From contig NTJZ01000009.1 in the NCBI GenBank assembly GCA_002457215.1, forward strand, positions 1 through 64,000: a DNA stretch of 64,000 nt, read 5' to 3'. Position 1 is the first letter of the stretch. Each line of letters starts with the position of its first letter. This DNA is from OM182 bacterium MED-G28. GTDB taxonomy: Bacteria > Pseudomonadota > Gammaproteobacteria > Pseudomonadales > Pseudohongiellaceae. Below are positions 18,226 through 27,741 of the stretch, one piece after another. The notes below the pieces were generated by a model. The model made no database searches, was not told the DNA's origin, and saw only the letters and a list, made by a program, of their open reading frames with translations. A program made the translations under genes and the position numbers.

Positions 18226-18844
18226 TGTCCACTCTTTCGCGCAACAAGAACTCCAATCATTGGTAGATGGCACTCTCGATCCTTATCAGCGCCTGCAAGA
18301 GATTCGCAATCTGACCAAAACAGAAAGCGAACAAGAACAACCTCGGGAACTCAATGTGCTCGCACCTACTATCGCCGTAGAAGAAATTGATCGCGCCGTG
18401 GTTAATAAATTAATGCAAGAGATTAGCAATGATCCCGAAACAACTAAAACAAGGCTAGCGGCTTCAGACGCCCAACTGGAAGATATTCTTATCATAATCT
18501 CAAACGCTCGTAGCTTCATCAACAACAGCGAAATGGCGAACGTTAGAGCCATGTGCAATGCCTGGAATCGCTCAGAACTAGAAGATGATTCGCGAATCGA
18601 AGAAGCCTTGAATGCCTATAAAAGAAGAGCGCAATTCACTAAAGATTTTATAGCAAAATATTATCGAATCGTTTTAATGGATATTGAAGCGGTGTTACAA
18701 GGCCCAAGTCTCGTAAGGTTTTCAAGCTATATGGAAGATCGCCGCAGGCGCATGGCTAGCTCAGGGGCAATTACTTGGGGAGCTGTCGTTGAAAATGTTA
18801 CAAGTGGCCGAGAAGCTGTACACTTTCATTGCAGGCGCAATTAA
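18212..18844 (+). CDS. Unknown exported protein, start codon uncertain
   Basis: About 210 residues from the TTG at 18212. No family recognised. The sequence is charged and helical (QELQSLVDGTLDPYQRLQEIRNLTKTESEQEQ) with one cysteine near residue 109 and one near the end. From the TTG the signal peptide would be only MLSLSVHSFAQQ. The frame is open further upstream and encodes INHTLAKLLSLVIYLLSLSV, a proper signal core, but contains no ATG, GTG or TTG before the stop at 18131. The true start may be a rare ATT (18155 or 18170) overlapping the M20 stop. It is followed by a crotonase gene whose ribosome site lies just after its end. Confidence 0.65.
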   Translation: MLSLSVHSFAQQELQSLVDGTLDPYQRLQEIRNLTKTESEQEQPRELNVLAPTIAVEEIDRAVVNKLMQEISNDPETTKTRLAASDAQLEDILIIISNARSFINNSEMANVRAMCNAWNRSELEDDSRIEEALNAYKRRAQFTKDFIAKYYRIVLMDIEAVLQGPSLVRFSSYMEDRRRRMASSGAITWGAVVENVTSGREAVHFHCRRN

Positions 18845-18872
18845 TTCCCTTTTCTTATATAAGGAGACAGAA

Positions 18873-19745
18873 GTGCAGTCCAGATGTTTTGAAGTAAACA
18901 TAGAAAATAATATTGCTCATATAGTTCTAAATCGTCCGGAAAAGCGAAACAGTATGATTCCGGAATTTTGGGATGATCTTCCTAGAATTATAAAACAGAT
19001 CGAGACAGGGTCCCTGGCACGCGTCATTGTGATTTCTTCAACCGGTCCTCATTTTACATCTGGAATAGATACCTCAATTTTAGGCAGTTCAAAAGAGCAA
19101 GGGACAGATGCTGAAGCGATAGAAAAAATTAACCGACAGCAGGGTGCAAAATTCTATGACACCGTTAAATATTTACAGCGGACTTTCTCGTGCTTAGATG
19201 AATGCAAGGTCCCTGTACTAGCGGCAATTCAAGGTGGTGCCATCGGAGGCGGTGTTGACCTAATAACTTCTTGTGATATGCGCTACATGACCAGCGATGG
19301 ATTCCTTACCATCTTCGAGATCAATATTGGTATGACGGCTGATGTAGGAACGTTTCCGCGCATTACCAAGCTATTACCTGAAGGAATCGTAAAGGAATTA
19401 GCCTATACAGGGAGAAGAATGGAAGCAGCAGAGGCTAAGTCCCTAGGCATCGTAAATGAAGTGTATTCTGACCATGCGACTATGCTCCAAGAAGTCATGA
19501 AAATTGCGGCAGCAATAGCTAGCAAAGCACCACTCGCAGTCTATGGAAGTAAACGCATAATAAACTACGCACGTGATCACAGTACCGCTGACACTTTAGA
19601 TTATATTGGCATTTGGAATGCCAGCATGTTGCAGCAAAGTGAAATAAAAGAAGCTATTACAGCGGCTGACGAGAAACGCAAGGCAGACTTCGTAGACCTT
19701 CCAGTCGCTAGAAAAAAAATGAGTGGTGGCTTAACTGATCAGTAA
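18873..19745 (+). CDS. Crotonase-family protein, dienoyl-CoA-isomerase-like
   Basis: A 290-residue enoyl-CoA hydratase/isomerase-fold enzyme. Oxyanion-hole segments are HFTSGIDTSIL and IQGGAIGGGVDL. CDMRY...FEINIGMTADVGTFPRI carries the Glu and Asp in the positions used by delta(3,5)-delta(2,4)-dienoyl-CoA isomerase (ECH1), rather than the two Glu of crotonase. A role in degrading unsaturated fatty acids is therefore likely. The GTG at 18873 is preferred because AAGGAG lies six bases before it and homology starts there; the frame itself is open further upstream. Cytoplasmic, no signal peptide. Confidence 0.9.
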   Translation: MQSRCFEVNIENNIAHIVLNRPEKRNSMIPEFWDDLPRIIKQIETGSLARVIVISSTGPHFTSGIDTSILGSSKEQGTDAEAIEKINRQQGAKFYDTVKYLQRTFSCLDECKVPVLAAIQGGAIGGGVDLITSCDMRYMTSDGFLTIFEINIGMTADVGTFPRITKLLPEGIVKELAYTGRRMEAAEAKSLGIVNEVYSDHATMLQEVMKIAAAIASKAPLAVYGSKRIINYARDHSTADTLDYIGIWNASMLQQSEIKEAITAADEKRKADFVDLPVARKKMSGGLTDQ

Positions 19746-19865
19746 TACGAGCTGATCAATAATAAATCTAGATAGGATTTCACTAATGGTGGCACAGCAC
19801 ATATAGACATTTGCAGCCTCCCCTCTTACTCTTAGCCCCATAACAACGAGAAATAGAGAACCATT

Positions 19866-20939
19866 ATGTTTGGCAAGTTATTCCAGATACAAAAACTAGT
19901 CAGCCTTTTACTCATAGGTATGTGTGCTGCAAGTTTGACTCATGGCCAGCAGCCGGACTTAAGCTCAGTAAAAATCACACGCCTCGCTGATAAACCCATT
20001 ATTGGGCCCGATATTCATCCAAGTACGGGTGTTAATATACAGGGGCCATCCCTAATTCGGGTGCCTGACTGGGTCGAAAACCCTCTAGGGAAATACTATC
20101 TCTACTTCGCCGACCACAAAGGTCTCTATATTCGGCTAGCCTATGCTGATGAACTCGCCGGGCCTTGGCAAATTCATCCGCCTGGCAGCCTCAAAATAGA
20201 ACATTCTTACTTTGCGCCTACACCACCTCCAATTTCTGACGAACTACTAGCTGAACTTACAGCTGCCCGAAGCGGAGTTTCCGGATTAGGCTCTCCTGTT
20301 TCGCACGATCTGGCCCTTGAATTTACCCTCCCCCATATTGCATCACCGGATGTCCATGTAGATGATGAAAATCAAGTGATCATCATGTACTACCATGGGC
20401 TAGAAGGTCCAGCTTTCCAACATTCTCGGGTCGCTACATCAAAAGATGGTATCGATTTTTTTGCCCGTGAAGAAAATCTCGGTCGAACTTACATGAGGGC
20501 TTTTGAGCATGATGGCATAACTTACGCACTTGCCATGCCTGGTCAGTTCTATCGATCTGAAGATGGCTTTACTAATTTCGAGGAAGGGCCTCTCTTATTT
20601 GTATCCAATATGCGTCATTCGGCAGTCATCGTCAGAGGTGATTATCTCTATGTGTTCTGGACCCGTGTTGGAGACGCACCAGAAAGCATTATGTTAAGCA
20701 CTATAGAACTGACTTCGGACTGGATGGACTGGGAAGAATCTACTGAAGTAGTGCTATTAAAACCAGAGTTCGAATGGGAAGGTGCAAACGCACCAATTGA
20801 ACCGTCAGTGCGAAGCACAGCGTATGGACAAGTAAATCAGCTTCGTGACCCTGCTCTGTATGTTGAAGACGGTTTGGTCTACTTACTTTATGCAGTCGCC
20901 GGCGAAAGCGGTATAGCGCTGGCAAGGGTAGATTTCTAA
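19866..20939 (+). CDS. Exported beta-propeller-like protein resembling glycoside hydrolase 43/32 folds
   Basis: A 357-residue protein with a signal peptide (cut near THGQQ). IQGPSLIRVPDWVENPLGKY, YYLYFADHKGLYIRLAYAD and the WQIHPPG repeat resemble the five-bladed propeller of GH43/GH32 proteins. Later sections IIMYYHGL, HSRVATSKDGIDF, YRSEDGFTNFEEG and LRDPALYVEDGLVYLLYAV are typical propeller strands, the last like the C-terminal blade. A catalytic Asp/Glu set cannot be assigned with confidence, so activity on glycans is a guess. It precedes DUF1295 and tannase-like genes on the same strand. Confidence 0.6.
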   Translation: MFGKLFQIQKLVSLLLIGMCAASLTHGQQPDLSSVKITRLADKPIIGPDIHPSTGVNIQGPSLIRVPDWVENPLGKYYLYFADHKGLYIRLAYADELAGPWQIHPPGSLKIEHSYFAPTPPPISDELLAELTAARSGVSGLGSPVSHDLALEFTLPHIASPDVHVDDENQVIIMYYHGLEGPAFQHSRVATSKDGIDFFAREENLGRTYMRAFEHDGITYALAMPGQFYRSEDGFTNFEEGPLLFVSNMRHSAVIVRGDYLYVFWTRVGDAPESIMLSTIELTSDWMDWEESTEVVLLKPEFEWEGANAPIEPSVRSTAYGQVNQLRDPALYVEDGLVYLLYAVAGESGIALARVDF

Positions 20940-20999
20940 AATTTGGTGAGTTTTTGACTTACCAATGAATTACTAAAAGACAATTAAAGGTATAAATCA

Positions 21000-21875
21000 T
21001 TGCTGAAATCAATAATAACCATTGTTGCAGTACTTTTTATCAGCGGCGGCCTTGCGGTCGCCGGAAGTCAAGGTAGCGTCTACGTTCCTCGCGTTCCTCT
21101 GTTTGCTATCTGTGCCAGTATTGGTTTTATCTTGCATTGGCTGGTTTTCATTCCCGGCTTTATCTATCAAACAGAACACTACTTTGATTTAACTGGCTCG
21201 ATATCCTATATCGCTAGCGTTACAGTCGCTGCATTGCTGCATCCTAATTTAGACCCGAGAGGCTTCATTATCTGTGTGCTTATCTTTATTTGGGCAACAA
21301 GACTGGGTAGCTTCCTATTTATTCGCGTCAAGAAGGCTGGACAAGATCGACGTTTCACAGAAATGAAAACTCGCTTCTGGCGTTATCTATTAACTTGGAC
21401 TCTGGGTGGTGCCTGGGTGTTCATCACTACAGCGGCAGGTCTAGCAGCGATTACCTCAATGACTCAGCGCCCCTTGGGAATATGGCTTGTTCTCGGCATA
21501 TTATTGTGGATAACCGGATTCTCTATCGAAGTTATAGCAGACTGGCAGAAAACTCGTTTTCGAAAAGACCCAGAGAATTCAGAAAATTTCATAACAACTG
21601 GCTTATGGAATTATTCCCGTCACCCAAATTATTTTGGAGAAATTATTTTATGGCTAGGTATTGCAGTCATAGCCTTTCCAACCTTAGTTGGCTGGCAATT
21701 TCTCACGCTTATCTCCCCATTCTTTGTTACTTTCCTGTTAATCAAAATTAGTGGTGTAAAATTATTAGAAGAAGGTGGTCAAAAACGATGGGGGGATGAT
21801 CCAGCCTATCAAAAATATCTCGCAACGACTTCCGTATTAGTTCCATTACCTAAAAGAAGCAATCAACAGGTTTAG
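21000..21875 (+). CDS. DUF1295 membrane protein, steroid 5-alpha-reductase-like
   Basis: A 291-residue multi-span membrane protein (six to seven hydrophobic segments). The C-terminal signature FITTGLWNYSRHPNYFGEIILWLG is that of DUF1295/isoprenylcysteine methyltransferase/5-alpha-reductase folds, which use NAD(P)H or SAM at that loop. Starts with TTG at 21000 after AAAGG about 10 bases upstream; no ATG fits. Only 10 bases separate it from the tannase-like gene, so they are one operon. Reaction unknown; reduction of an enone lipid is a reasonable guess. Confidence 0.88.
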   Translation: MLKSIITIVAVLFISGGLAVAGSQGSVYVPRVPLFAICASIGFILHWLVFIPGFIYQTEHYFDLTGSISYIASVTVAALLHPNLDPRGFIICVLIFIWATRLGSFLFIRVKKAGQDRRFTEMKTRFWRYLLTWTLGGAWVFITTAAGLAAITSMTQRPLGIWLVLGILLWITGFSIEVIADWQKTRFRKDPENSENFITTGLWNYSRHPNYFGEIILWLGIAVIAFPTLVGWQFLTLISPFFVTFLLIKISGVKLLEEGGQKRWGDDPAYQKYLATTSVLVPLPKRSNQQV

Positions 21876-21885
21876 AGATTATATT

Positions 21886-23490
21886 ATGAAACTTCCACAT
21901 GGTTTATTTTCGTCTCTTGCAGGGCTACTGCTTTTTGGCGCACTGATTCCGACCGCTCAGGCTCAACAATCATTAAGCCTCAGACAGTCTTGCCCCTTAC
22001 TAACTAATATCACTCTACCCGACACTACGCTTTCCTCTGCAGAAGTAGTTGAAGCAAATGGCTTTACCCCTCCACGAACGAATAACACGATGGGAACACC
22101 AGCTTTCTGCCGAATAGTGGGAGTCACTTCACCCGCCGTAAATTTTGAAGTATGGCTACCACTTGATAATTGGAATGGCAAATACAATGGTGTTGGTAAC
22201 GGTGGCATGGCAGGCGTCATCAGTTATGCTGCAATGGGCGGCGCTTTAAATCGGGGTTATGCCACTGCTAGCACCGATACCGGGCATAACGCAAATGGTG
22301 GTTTATTTGATGCCTCTTGGGCATCCGGCAGACAAGATTTAATCGAAGACTTCGGTCATCGTGGTTTACATGTGACAACGGTCAATGCAAAGACTATTAC
22401 TGAGGCCTTTTATAGCAATCCACCTTCATATTCTTACTACACTGGCTGCTCTAAAGGCGGACAAATGGGCTTAATGGAAGCCCAACGCTACCCGGAGGAC
22501 TTCGATGGTATCGTCGCTGGCAATCCTGCCAACGAGTGGACAAGATTCTATACTGGCGCCCACCTTTGGTATTCACTAGCGATGCTCGATAACAATCAAG
22601 AAGGATGGATTCCCCCTGCAAAAATGCAAGCCTTTGGTAACGCTGTGAATGCGGCCTGTGATGTCTTAGATGGAATTGAAGACGGCATACTGCAAAACCC
22701 TCTAGCCTGCAACTTTGAACCAGCATCAATTCAATGTCCAGCTGGAGTGAACAACAACTCATGCCTGACATCACAACAAGTTACGGCCGTTGAAAAAATT
22801 TGGTCAGGGAAAACTAATTCTGCCGGCGAACTAATCTATCCGGGGTTAGTCCCTGGTGGTGAAGCCGATCCGGGTGGCTGGAGTCGCTGGGTAACTGGAG
22901 TCGAACCTTTTACCTCCTTGCACTGGCTAGGAGGCGAAGGCTTCTTTCGCTGGTTTGTCTTCGATGATCCCGAATGGGATTTTCGCAACTTCGATTACGA
23001 TACAGATTTGGACTACGCGCTGCAAAAAGTAGGAAACGCTGTCGATTCAAACAATCCAGACCTTCGTCCCTTAAGAGATAATGGCGCCAAACTACTTGTT
23101 TACCATGGCTGGAGTGATCCTGACATTTCTCCCGTTGCGTCGATAAATTATTTCGAAAGTGTAGTAGATGTGATTGCTGACGACATGCGCGCAACCAACT
23201 ACGAGACTGCACTAAAAAGTACGCAAAATTTCTTCCGCCTATTTATGGTGCCTGGTATGGGGCACTGCGCGGGGGGTCCAGGACCAGATAGATTCGATGC
23301 GTTGTCTGCAATTGAGAACTGGGTGGAGAATGGTATAGCACCGGGCTCAATGCGGGCATCAAAAATTCAGAATGGCGAAGTAACTCGCAGTAGGCCGCTT
23401 TGTGTTTATCCTGAAGTGGCAACTTACACTGGCATAGGCGACACGGATGAAGCGGAGAATTTTTACTGTTCAGCTCCTGCTGGCCCTTAA
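21886..23490 (+). CDS. Tannase/feruloyl-esterase family hydrolase
   Basis: A 534-residue exported esterase (signal peptide cut at AQAQQ). The tannase-family nucleophile motif is present as YYTGCSKGGQMGLMEAQRYP with the serine after cysteine, and the catalytic His is in VPGMGHCAGGPGPD. The cysteines next to Ser and His would form the family's characteristic disulfide linking them. LVYHGWSDPDISP carries the catalytic Asp region. A long lid domain with paired cysteines lies between. These enzymes cleave esters of phenolic acids, such as feruloyl-polysaccharides, gallotannins or mono-aryl terephthalate esters. Operon with DUF1295 upstream. Confidence 0.93.
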   Translation: MKLPHGLFSSLAGLLLFGALIPTAQAQQSLSLRQSCPLLTNITLPDTTLSSAEVVEANGFTPPRTNNTMGTPAFCRIVGVTSPAVNFEVWLPLDNWNGKYNGVGNGGMAGVISYAAMGGALNRGYATASTDTGHNANGGLFDASWASGRQDLIEDFGHRGLHVTTVNAKTITEAFYSNPPSYSYYTGCSKGGQMGLMEAQRYPEDFDGIVAGNPANEWTRFYTGAHLWYSLAMLDNNQEGWIPPAKMQAFGNAVNAACDVLDGIEDGILQNPLACNFEPASIQCPAGVNNNSCLTSQQVTAVEKIWSGKTNSAGELIYPGLVPGGEADPGGWSRWVTGVEPFTSLHWLGGEGFFRWFVFDDPEWDFRNFDYDTDLDYALQKVGNAVDSNNPDLRPLRDNGAKLLVYHGWSDPDISPVASINYFESVVDVIADDMRATNYETALKSTQNFFRLFMVPGMGHCAGGPGPDRFDALSAIENWVENGIAPGSMRASKIQNGEVTRSRPLCVYPEVATYTGIGDTDEAENFYCSAPAGP

Positions 23491-23526
23491 TTTCTTACTC
23501 TCTTAGAAACCAAAGAATCAAAGAAA

Positions 23527-23546
23527 TCAGAGTAATATTACTCTGA
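23527..23546. repeat. Perfect 20-base palindrome between tannase and dioxygenase genes
   Basis: The 20 bases from TCAGAG to CTCTGA are fully self-complementary. A T-rich run (23555-23563) starts about ten bases later and the next ATG is at 23578. It could be a weak terminator for the tannase gene or a dimeric operator for the dioxygenase gene. Confidence 0.6.
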
Positions 23547-23577
23547 AGTCTAATTATTTTTTTGAGTCGGGCTAGCC

Positions 23578-24549
23578 ATGCTATCAAATTCGCAAATCCA
23601 AACATGGAAAGAAGAAGGCGCCGTTGTTTGCCAGTTACCCGCAAAAGTCATTGACCCAGTACTGACGTGGCTAAATGTCAATTTTACAATAGACCAAATA
23701 GACACCGATCATCTGGACTTTGGAAGTCCTGAAAGAAAGTTCGAATTTCCAACCTTTATAAACCCCCTTGATGATCTGGTACTGAGTGAGCCCCTTATAA
23801 TAGCGGCTCAAAAATTGCTTGGCACAAAAGATATTCGGCTGATTCAAGCGGATCTGTGGCCCAAAATTGGCGTGACTGACGATAATCATGAGGCTCAAGC
23901 TAATACTGACCAGCGGATGCACATGGACTATGGCAACAACTCACTATTGCACCCGCAATGGGATGCACCGGATGCCGTCGCTGCAGTCATTTATTATGAT
24001 GATTTTAATGAGACTGGTGGCGGGACAGGGTATGTTCCGCGTCGCGGAATAGACGACCCCGTGTATCAACCACCCTATGTAAATATGCCAGGTCAGGCGG
24101 GTAACCCCTTCTTTAATGACCGAACAACTGTTGAGAATTGGTTTGAACAAAACGATCCTAAAATTTACGAACTGAGACAGCAACTCTACAAGCGAGAAGA
24201 AGTTGTAAAGTTTAAACCTGGTACTATTCTTTTTTACCGTCATGACTTGTGGCATCGGGGTCGTCCACTCAAAGCAAGCAAACTTCGTCGAGTCCACAAC
24301 CTGGCCTGGAAACGTGCTGATGCACGAGGTGTTTGCCATTGGAACGAGGGGTTTGCGCGAGAAAGTTACTACGGTAAAGTTGAGTCGATTATAGGCCGGA
24401 GTACACCGCTACAACGCAGCGTTCTGGATTTCCCTCTACCTGGAGATGATTATTGGACTCTAGAGAAACTGAAGAATGTAGAAGCACGATTTTCCATTTA
24501 CGGATTTGATAGCTCAGTGTATCTTGAAAAAATCAAAAAAAACGTCTAG
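23578..24549 (+). CDS. Phytanoyl-CoA dioxygenase (PhyH) family protein
   Basis: A 323-residue Fe(II)/2-oxoglutarate oxygenase. HMDYGNN (HxD) gives the first two iron ligands and FYRHDLWHRGRPLKASKLRRVHN the distal histidine and the 2-oxoglutarate arginine. GGGTGYVPR between them is typical of PhyH folds. Cytoplasmic. Substrates in this family range from phytanoyl-CoA to ectoine, phosphonates and halogenated products, so none can be assigned. Ribosome site is weak; the ATG follows a T-rich tract and a 20-base palindrome that may be regulatory. Confidence 0.88.
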   Translation: MLSNSQIQTWKEEGAVVCQLPAKVIDPVLTWLNVNFTIDQIDTDHLDFGSPERKFEFPTFINPLDDLVLSEPLIIAAQKLLGTKDIRLIQADLWPKIGVTDDNHEAQANTDQRMHMDYGNNSLLHPQWDAPDAVAAVIYYDDFNETGGGTGYVPRRGIDDPVYQPPYVNMPGQAGNPFFNDRTTVENWFEQNDPKIYELRQQLYKREEVVKFKPGTILFYRHDLWHRGRPLKASKLRRVHNLAWKRADARGVCHWNEGFARESYYGKVESIIGRSTPLQRSVLDFPLPGDDYWTLEKLKNVEARFSIYGFDSSVYLEKIKKNV

Positions 24550-24592
24550 CGCTTGAACTCAAGTCAACAAAAATGAGAACAAACAGTTGAGA

Positions 24593-25597
24593 ATGAAGGG
24601 TAGATCTGAATTAACTAAAAAAATACCTCCTCTGCTATGTTTGCTAAGCATCTTATTATGTTACAGCAAGACATTCGCTCAAGAGATACCTAGAACACCA
24701 GACGGTCGACCGGATTTTCAGGGCAATTGGAACAATCTGCATCAAACACCCTTGCAGCGCCCAGCGAGTTTAGGCGACAAGCAATCCTATACCGCCGAAG
24801 AAGCAGACGCTCTGGTGAATCAAGCAGAACAGGGAATTACCGAACGAGCCTCACCGCTTAACCCTGACCGTCTCCCCCCTGCCGCTGGCTCAAGAGTTAC
24901 TAATCAGGCAGACGATGATTTTGACGAATTTCCGATTGGCATTGCTAGGATAAATGGAGAGTACCGCACCTCATTGGTTATTGATCCTCAAAACGGTAGA
25001 ATTCCCCTTAGAGAAGAATCAAAGCGCCAAGATTTTTTCTCTACTTTGCTAGCCTCTGGCCGCTACTTAGACGGACCTGAATTTGGCTGGGCTGCGGAGA
25101 GATGTCTAATCGCCGGTCCACAACTGTCATTGATGTTCCAGCGCGGCCTCTCACCTTACGCACAGATCGTGCAAACTAGAAACTACCTGATGATTTTGGG
25201 TGAATATCCTTATGACGCCCGCATCATTCGCATTGGTAGTGAGCATCCAGTGAATGGGTTTCCCAAGTGGATGGGCGATTCTATTGCGCATTGGGAAGGC
25301 GACACACTTGTCATTCACACCAATAAATTTCGTGCCGAACATTCCTATCCTCCTATTTTGTCGACTGACTTATTCGAAGTCGAAGAACGGCTTTCCTTAA
25401 CTGCTAATGACAAAATTTTGTACCAATACACAGTGACAGATCCAAATTTATATACCCAAGCCTTTACAGCAGAAGTGCCTTTTACCCGCATGGAAGCAGG
25501 AAGAGTTCTCTATGAATACGCTTGTCACGAAGGAAATTATTCTTGGGCCAACTCACTAAGAGGTGCGAGAATAGAAGAGCGGAACATTGAAAACTAA
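24593..25597 (+). CDS. Exported protein of unknown 'CHEGN' family (copy 1 of 3)
   Basis: A 334-residue protein with a signal peptide (LLCLLSILLCYSKTFAQE). It shares conserved blocks with the genes at 42685 and 57039 in this window: PRTPDGRPDFQGNWNN near the mature N-terminus, TPLQRP, RCLIAG, the GDSIAHWEGDTLVIHTNKF block, and the C-terminal YEYACHEGNYSWANSLRGARIEE. I do not recognise a named domain. The repeated GDS-HWEGDTLV and CHEGN blocks with one Cys each suggest a strand-rich domain with one disulfide. A TTG six bases upstream is less likely than the ATG used here. It follows the PhyH-type gene by 43 bases. Confidence 0.8.
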   Translation: MKGRSELTKKIPPLLCLLSILLCYSKTFAQEIPRTPDGRPDFQGNWNNLHQTPLQRPASLGDKQSYTAEEADALVNQAEQGITERASPLNPDRLPPAAGSRVTNQADDDFDEFPIGIARINGEYRTSLVIDPQNGRIPLREESKRQDFFSTLLASGRYLDGPEFGWAAERCLIAGPQLSLMFQRGLSPYAQIVQTRNYLMILGEYPYDARIIRIGSEHPVNGFPKWMGDSIAHWEGDTLVIHTNKFRAEHSYPPILSTDLFEVEERLSLTANDKILYQYTVTDPNLYTQAFTAEVPFTRMEAGRVLYEYACHEGNYSWANSLRGARIEERNIEN

Positions 25598-25653
25598 ATA
25601 AAAGCCGACTCATCATTAAACCGACCTTCAACAGGAGCAAGGCTGATTAGCTG

Positions 25654-26625
25654 CTACTCTTCTTTGTTCCTATTATCCGGCAATACTTTCAGCTTTGGGT
25701 CTTCTAAACCACCAAATGCATTAAACAGCGATTTAAAGAACGAGCTCAGCTCCAAAGTCATCACCGCGAACTCTTGATCAAATTTCTGTGCCGCACTCTC
25801 TTCTTCAAAGCTTTCTGCTTCTTCTTTCATGACATCAAAGCGCAAGCGCTTAATTGCCAGATCAGTATCTACAGCACAGCTCAAAATACTATTCCAAAGC
25901 ACTCCTAATTGAGAGACATGTTTGCCCGCACTGAGATGGCTTTGTATCTCATCACTCATCAAGTCTTGGCTTTTGCAGCGGATGATATTGGTCTGATCTT
26001 GCGGGTTCACAAGTTCACAGTCATCATGAATCTCGAATTTATCTGTAGCTTTTTGATTTTTCAGCCACTGCGTCATTACACTGCCGGGTTCACGCTTACT
26101 GTCAGGTAAAGCCACAGGAAATGATCCTAGGGTGTCACGTAACAAATTTAAGAACTCTTCTGCTTTAGGTGCTGTCGCAGCATCAACCACCAAGAGTTTT
26201 TCTTTGACGGCGATATAAGCATGAATCCGCGCCGAGCGAGTAAACGCACGGGGTAATAGGCTAGAGAAAACATCATCCTGGATCTCACGCCGCTCTTTAC
26301 GATAAATTTTACGCGCTTGTCGATGCTCTATTTCGCCTACTTTTTCATCAGTAGCTTCTCGCACCACAGTCGCTGGCAATAAGCGATCCTGCTTTTGAGC
26401 ACACAGCATGATGTAGTCACCGACGACGTGAGTAAGCATAGGTTTATTATCTTCATCCTCGCTGGGGAATGCAGTATTACCCAAAGGACTAACCCATCCT
26501 ATGCAGGATTTTTCATAGCTGGTACAAGGAATGAAGGCATTTTCTATCAATTGCACTTCAAGTTCTTCTACGGGTAAATTAAATTCTTGAGTCAGGCAAA
26601 ACAAACGAAGATTTTTAAACCACAT
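25654..26625 (-). CDS. rdgC: Recombination-associated protein RdgC
   Basis: A 323-residue protein matching RdgC from end to end: MWFKNLRLF, LPVEELEVQL, GWVSPLG at the N-terminus, LLPATVVREA and ARKIYRKERREIQDDV in the middle, and GVLWNSILSCAVDTDLAIKRLRF at the end. RdgC forms a ring dimer on double-stranded DNA and restrains RecA. It is found in beta- and gamma-proteobacteria, which helps place the organism. Normal length is about 300 residues. It has its own transcription unit, convergent with the CHEGN gene. Confidence 0.97.
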   Translation of the reverse strand: MWFKNLRLFCLTQEFNLPVEELEVQLIENAFIPCTSYEKSCIGWVSPLGNTAFPSEDEDNKPMLTHVVGDYIMLCAQKQDRLLPATVVREATDEKVGEIEHRQARKIYRKERREIQDDVFSSLLPRAFTRSARIHAYIAVKEKLLVVDAATAPKAEEFLNLLRDTLGSFPVALPDSKREPGSVMTQWLKNQKATDKFEIHDDCELVNPQDQTNIIRCKSQDLMSDEIQSHLSAGKHVSQLGVLWNSILSCAVDTDLAIKRLRFDVMKEEAESFEEESAAQKFDQEFAVMTLELSSFFKSLFNAFGGLEDPKLKVLPDNRNKEE

Positions 26626-26748
26626 AACTACTGCTATACACTGGTCAAAACAGGATTAAATTCGGACCCAGATTATGCAGTAAAACGCATGAAACAGATA
26701 GAAAATTAGGAGCCTAGAACAATAACTGTTCTTTAACTTGTGAAATTC

Positions 26749-27741
26749 TTACCAGCGTGGTCGCGTGCTGACATAGCTTGGATCATCGGTGAGTTGGATT
26801 AAAACGCCAGTGGGAATATGAAGTTTAAAAATTTCCCAATTCCCCGTTCTATCTGATTCGAATAAAAGAGAATTTCCATCTCTGGAGAACCAAGGATGAC
26901 CGTCATTCGCAGGATGTTGGGTAAGTTTCTTTGCGGCGGCGTCCGAGTTTTCCAGATTCAATAGGAGTATATCGTCTGTTCCACCTCCAGTAGTTGAATT
27001 TGATTGCCAGGCTACACTTGCTCCATCGATTGAAATTGCGGCTCTCCTGTTTCTGAATCCCCAATCAGCTATTGTTCGATCAGTACGATTACCTTGGTCA
27101 TCAAAAGTGCTAAGGATAATAGCGATAGCCCTGCCCGATCCTGCGTGTGATCGCTGTTCATTTTGATAAACGACACTCATGTTTGCACTGACGCCATTAC
27201 TTACACGAGCACTCGCCGGAATGGGATGGACAGCAGTAATACCCCCAGCAATTTCAGTTAATAGACGATTCACGCCCTCGCATTCCTGAGTATAAGTCAG
27301 CACTTCATCATCAAGAGAAAGTGCGGCATGGTGTAGCGCACAATTAGATCGTTCACGCAGGACCTCTCGCTCTCCCGTGTACAAATTTTCTTTATAGAGT
27401 CGAGCTATTCCTTCCCTGCCGATCTCTGCATTTTCGAATTCTGCATAAATAAAAAATTGACCATCACTAGTTATTGAAGGGTGATCAAGATGTTTCGCTG
27501 CACTCCCACTACCAGGGTGTTTGAGTAGCGAAAGATAGCTACCATTTGATTCCATAACCCAAATGCTGGCACCACCATAAAATCCTGGGATATCAGGTGT
27601 CGCTGCATTAGGCCCTGTATTATCAAACCGCTGAAATATCACGGGATTAACATAGTGATATTCATCAGCTGCTAATGCGACACAAGAAAATAGGCTAAGA
27701 AATGAAAGGCTAATGACAAGTAGATGGTTAAGTGAAATCAT
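26749..27741 (-). CDS. Exported WD40-like (PD40/TolB-type) beta-propeller protein
   Basis: A 330-residue protein with a signal peptide (cut at ALAAD). Repeating strands with the PD40 pattern are seen: HPSITSDGQFFIYAEFEN, ALSLDDEVLTYTQ, AAISIDGASVAWQS, HPWFSRDGNSLLFESDRTGNWEIFKL. This is a TolB-like propeller, usually a binding scaffold rather than an enzyme. The ATG lies 14 bases inside the end of a 49-codon ORF upstream on the same strand, suggesting coupling. No adjacent Tol-Pal genes, so it is not TolB itself. Confidence 0.85.
   Translation of the reverse strand: MISLNHLLVISLSFLSLFSCVALAADEYHYVNPVIFQRFDNTGPNAATPDIPGFYGGASIWVMESNGSYLSLLKHPGSGSAAKHLDHPSITSDGQFFIYAEFENAEIGREGIARLYKENLYTGEREVLRERSNCALHHAALSLDDEVLTYTQECEGVNRLLTEIAGGITAVHPIPASARVSNGVSANMSVVYQNEQRSHAGSGRAIAIILSTFDDQGNRTDRTIADWGFRNRRAAISIDGASVAWQSNSTTGGGTDDILLLNLENSDAAAKKLTQHPANDGHPWFSRDGNSLLFESDRTGNWEIFKLHIPTGVLIQLTDDPSYVSTRPRW

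Noticed and set aside
25598..25653. Terminator between the CHEGN copy 1 and rdgC
   Set aside because: Only short broken complementarity and no T run on either strand; not enough to call.
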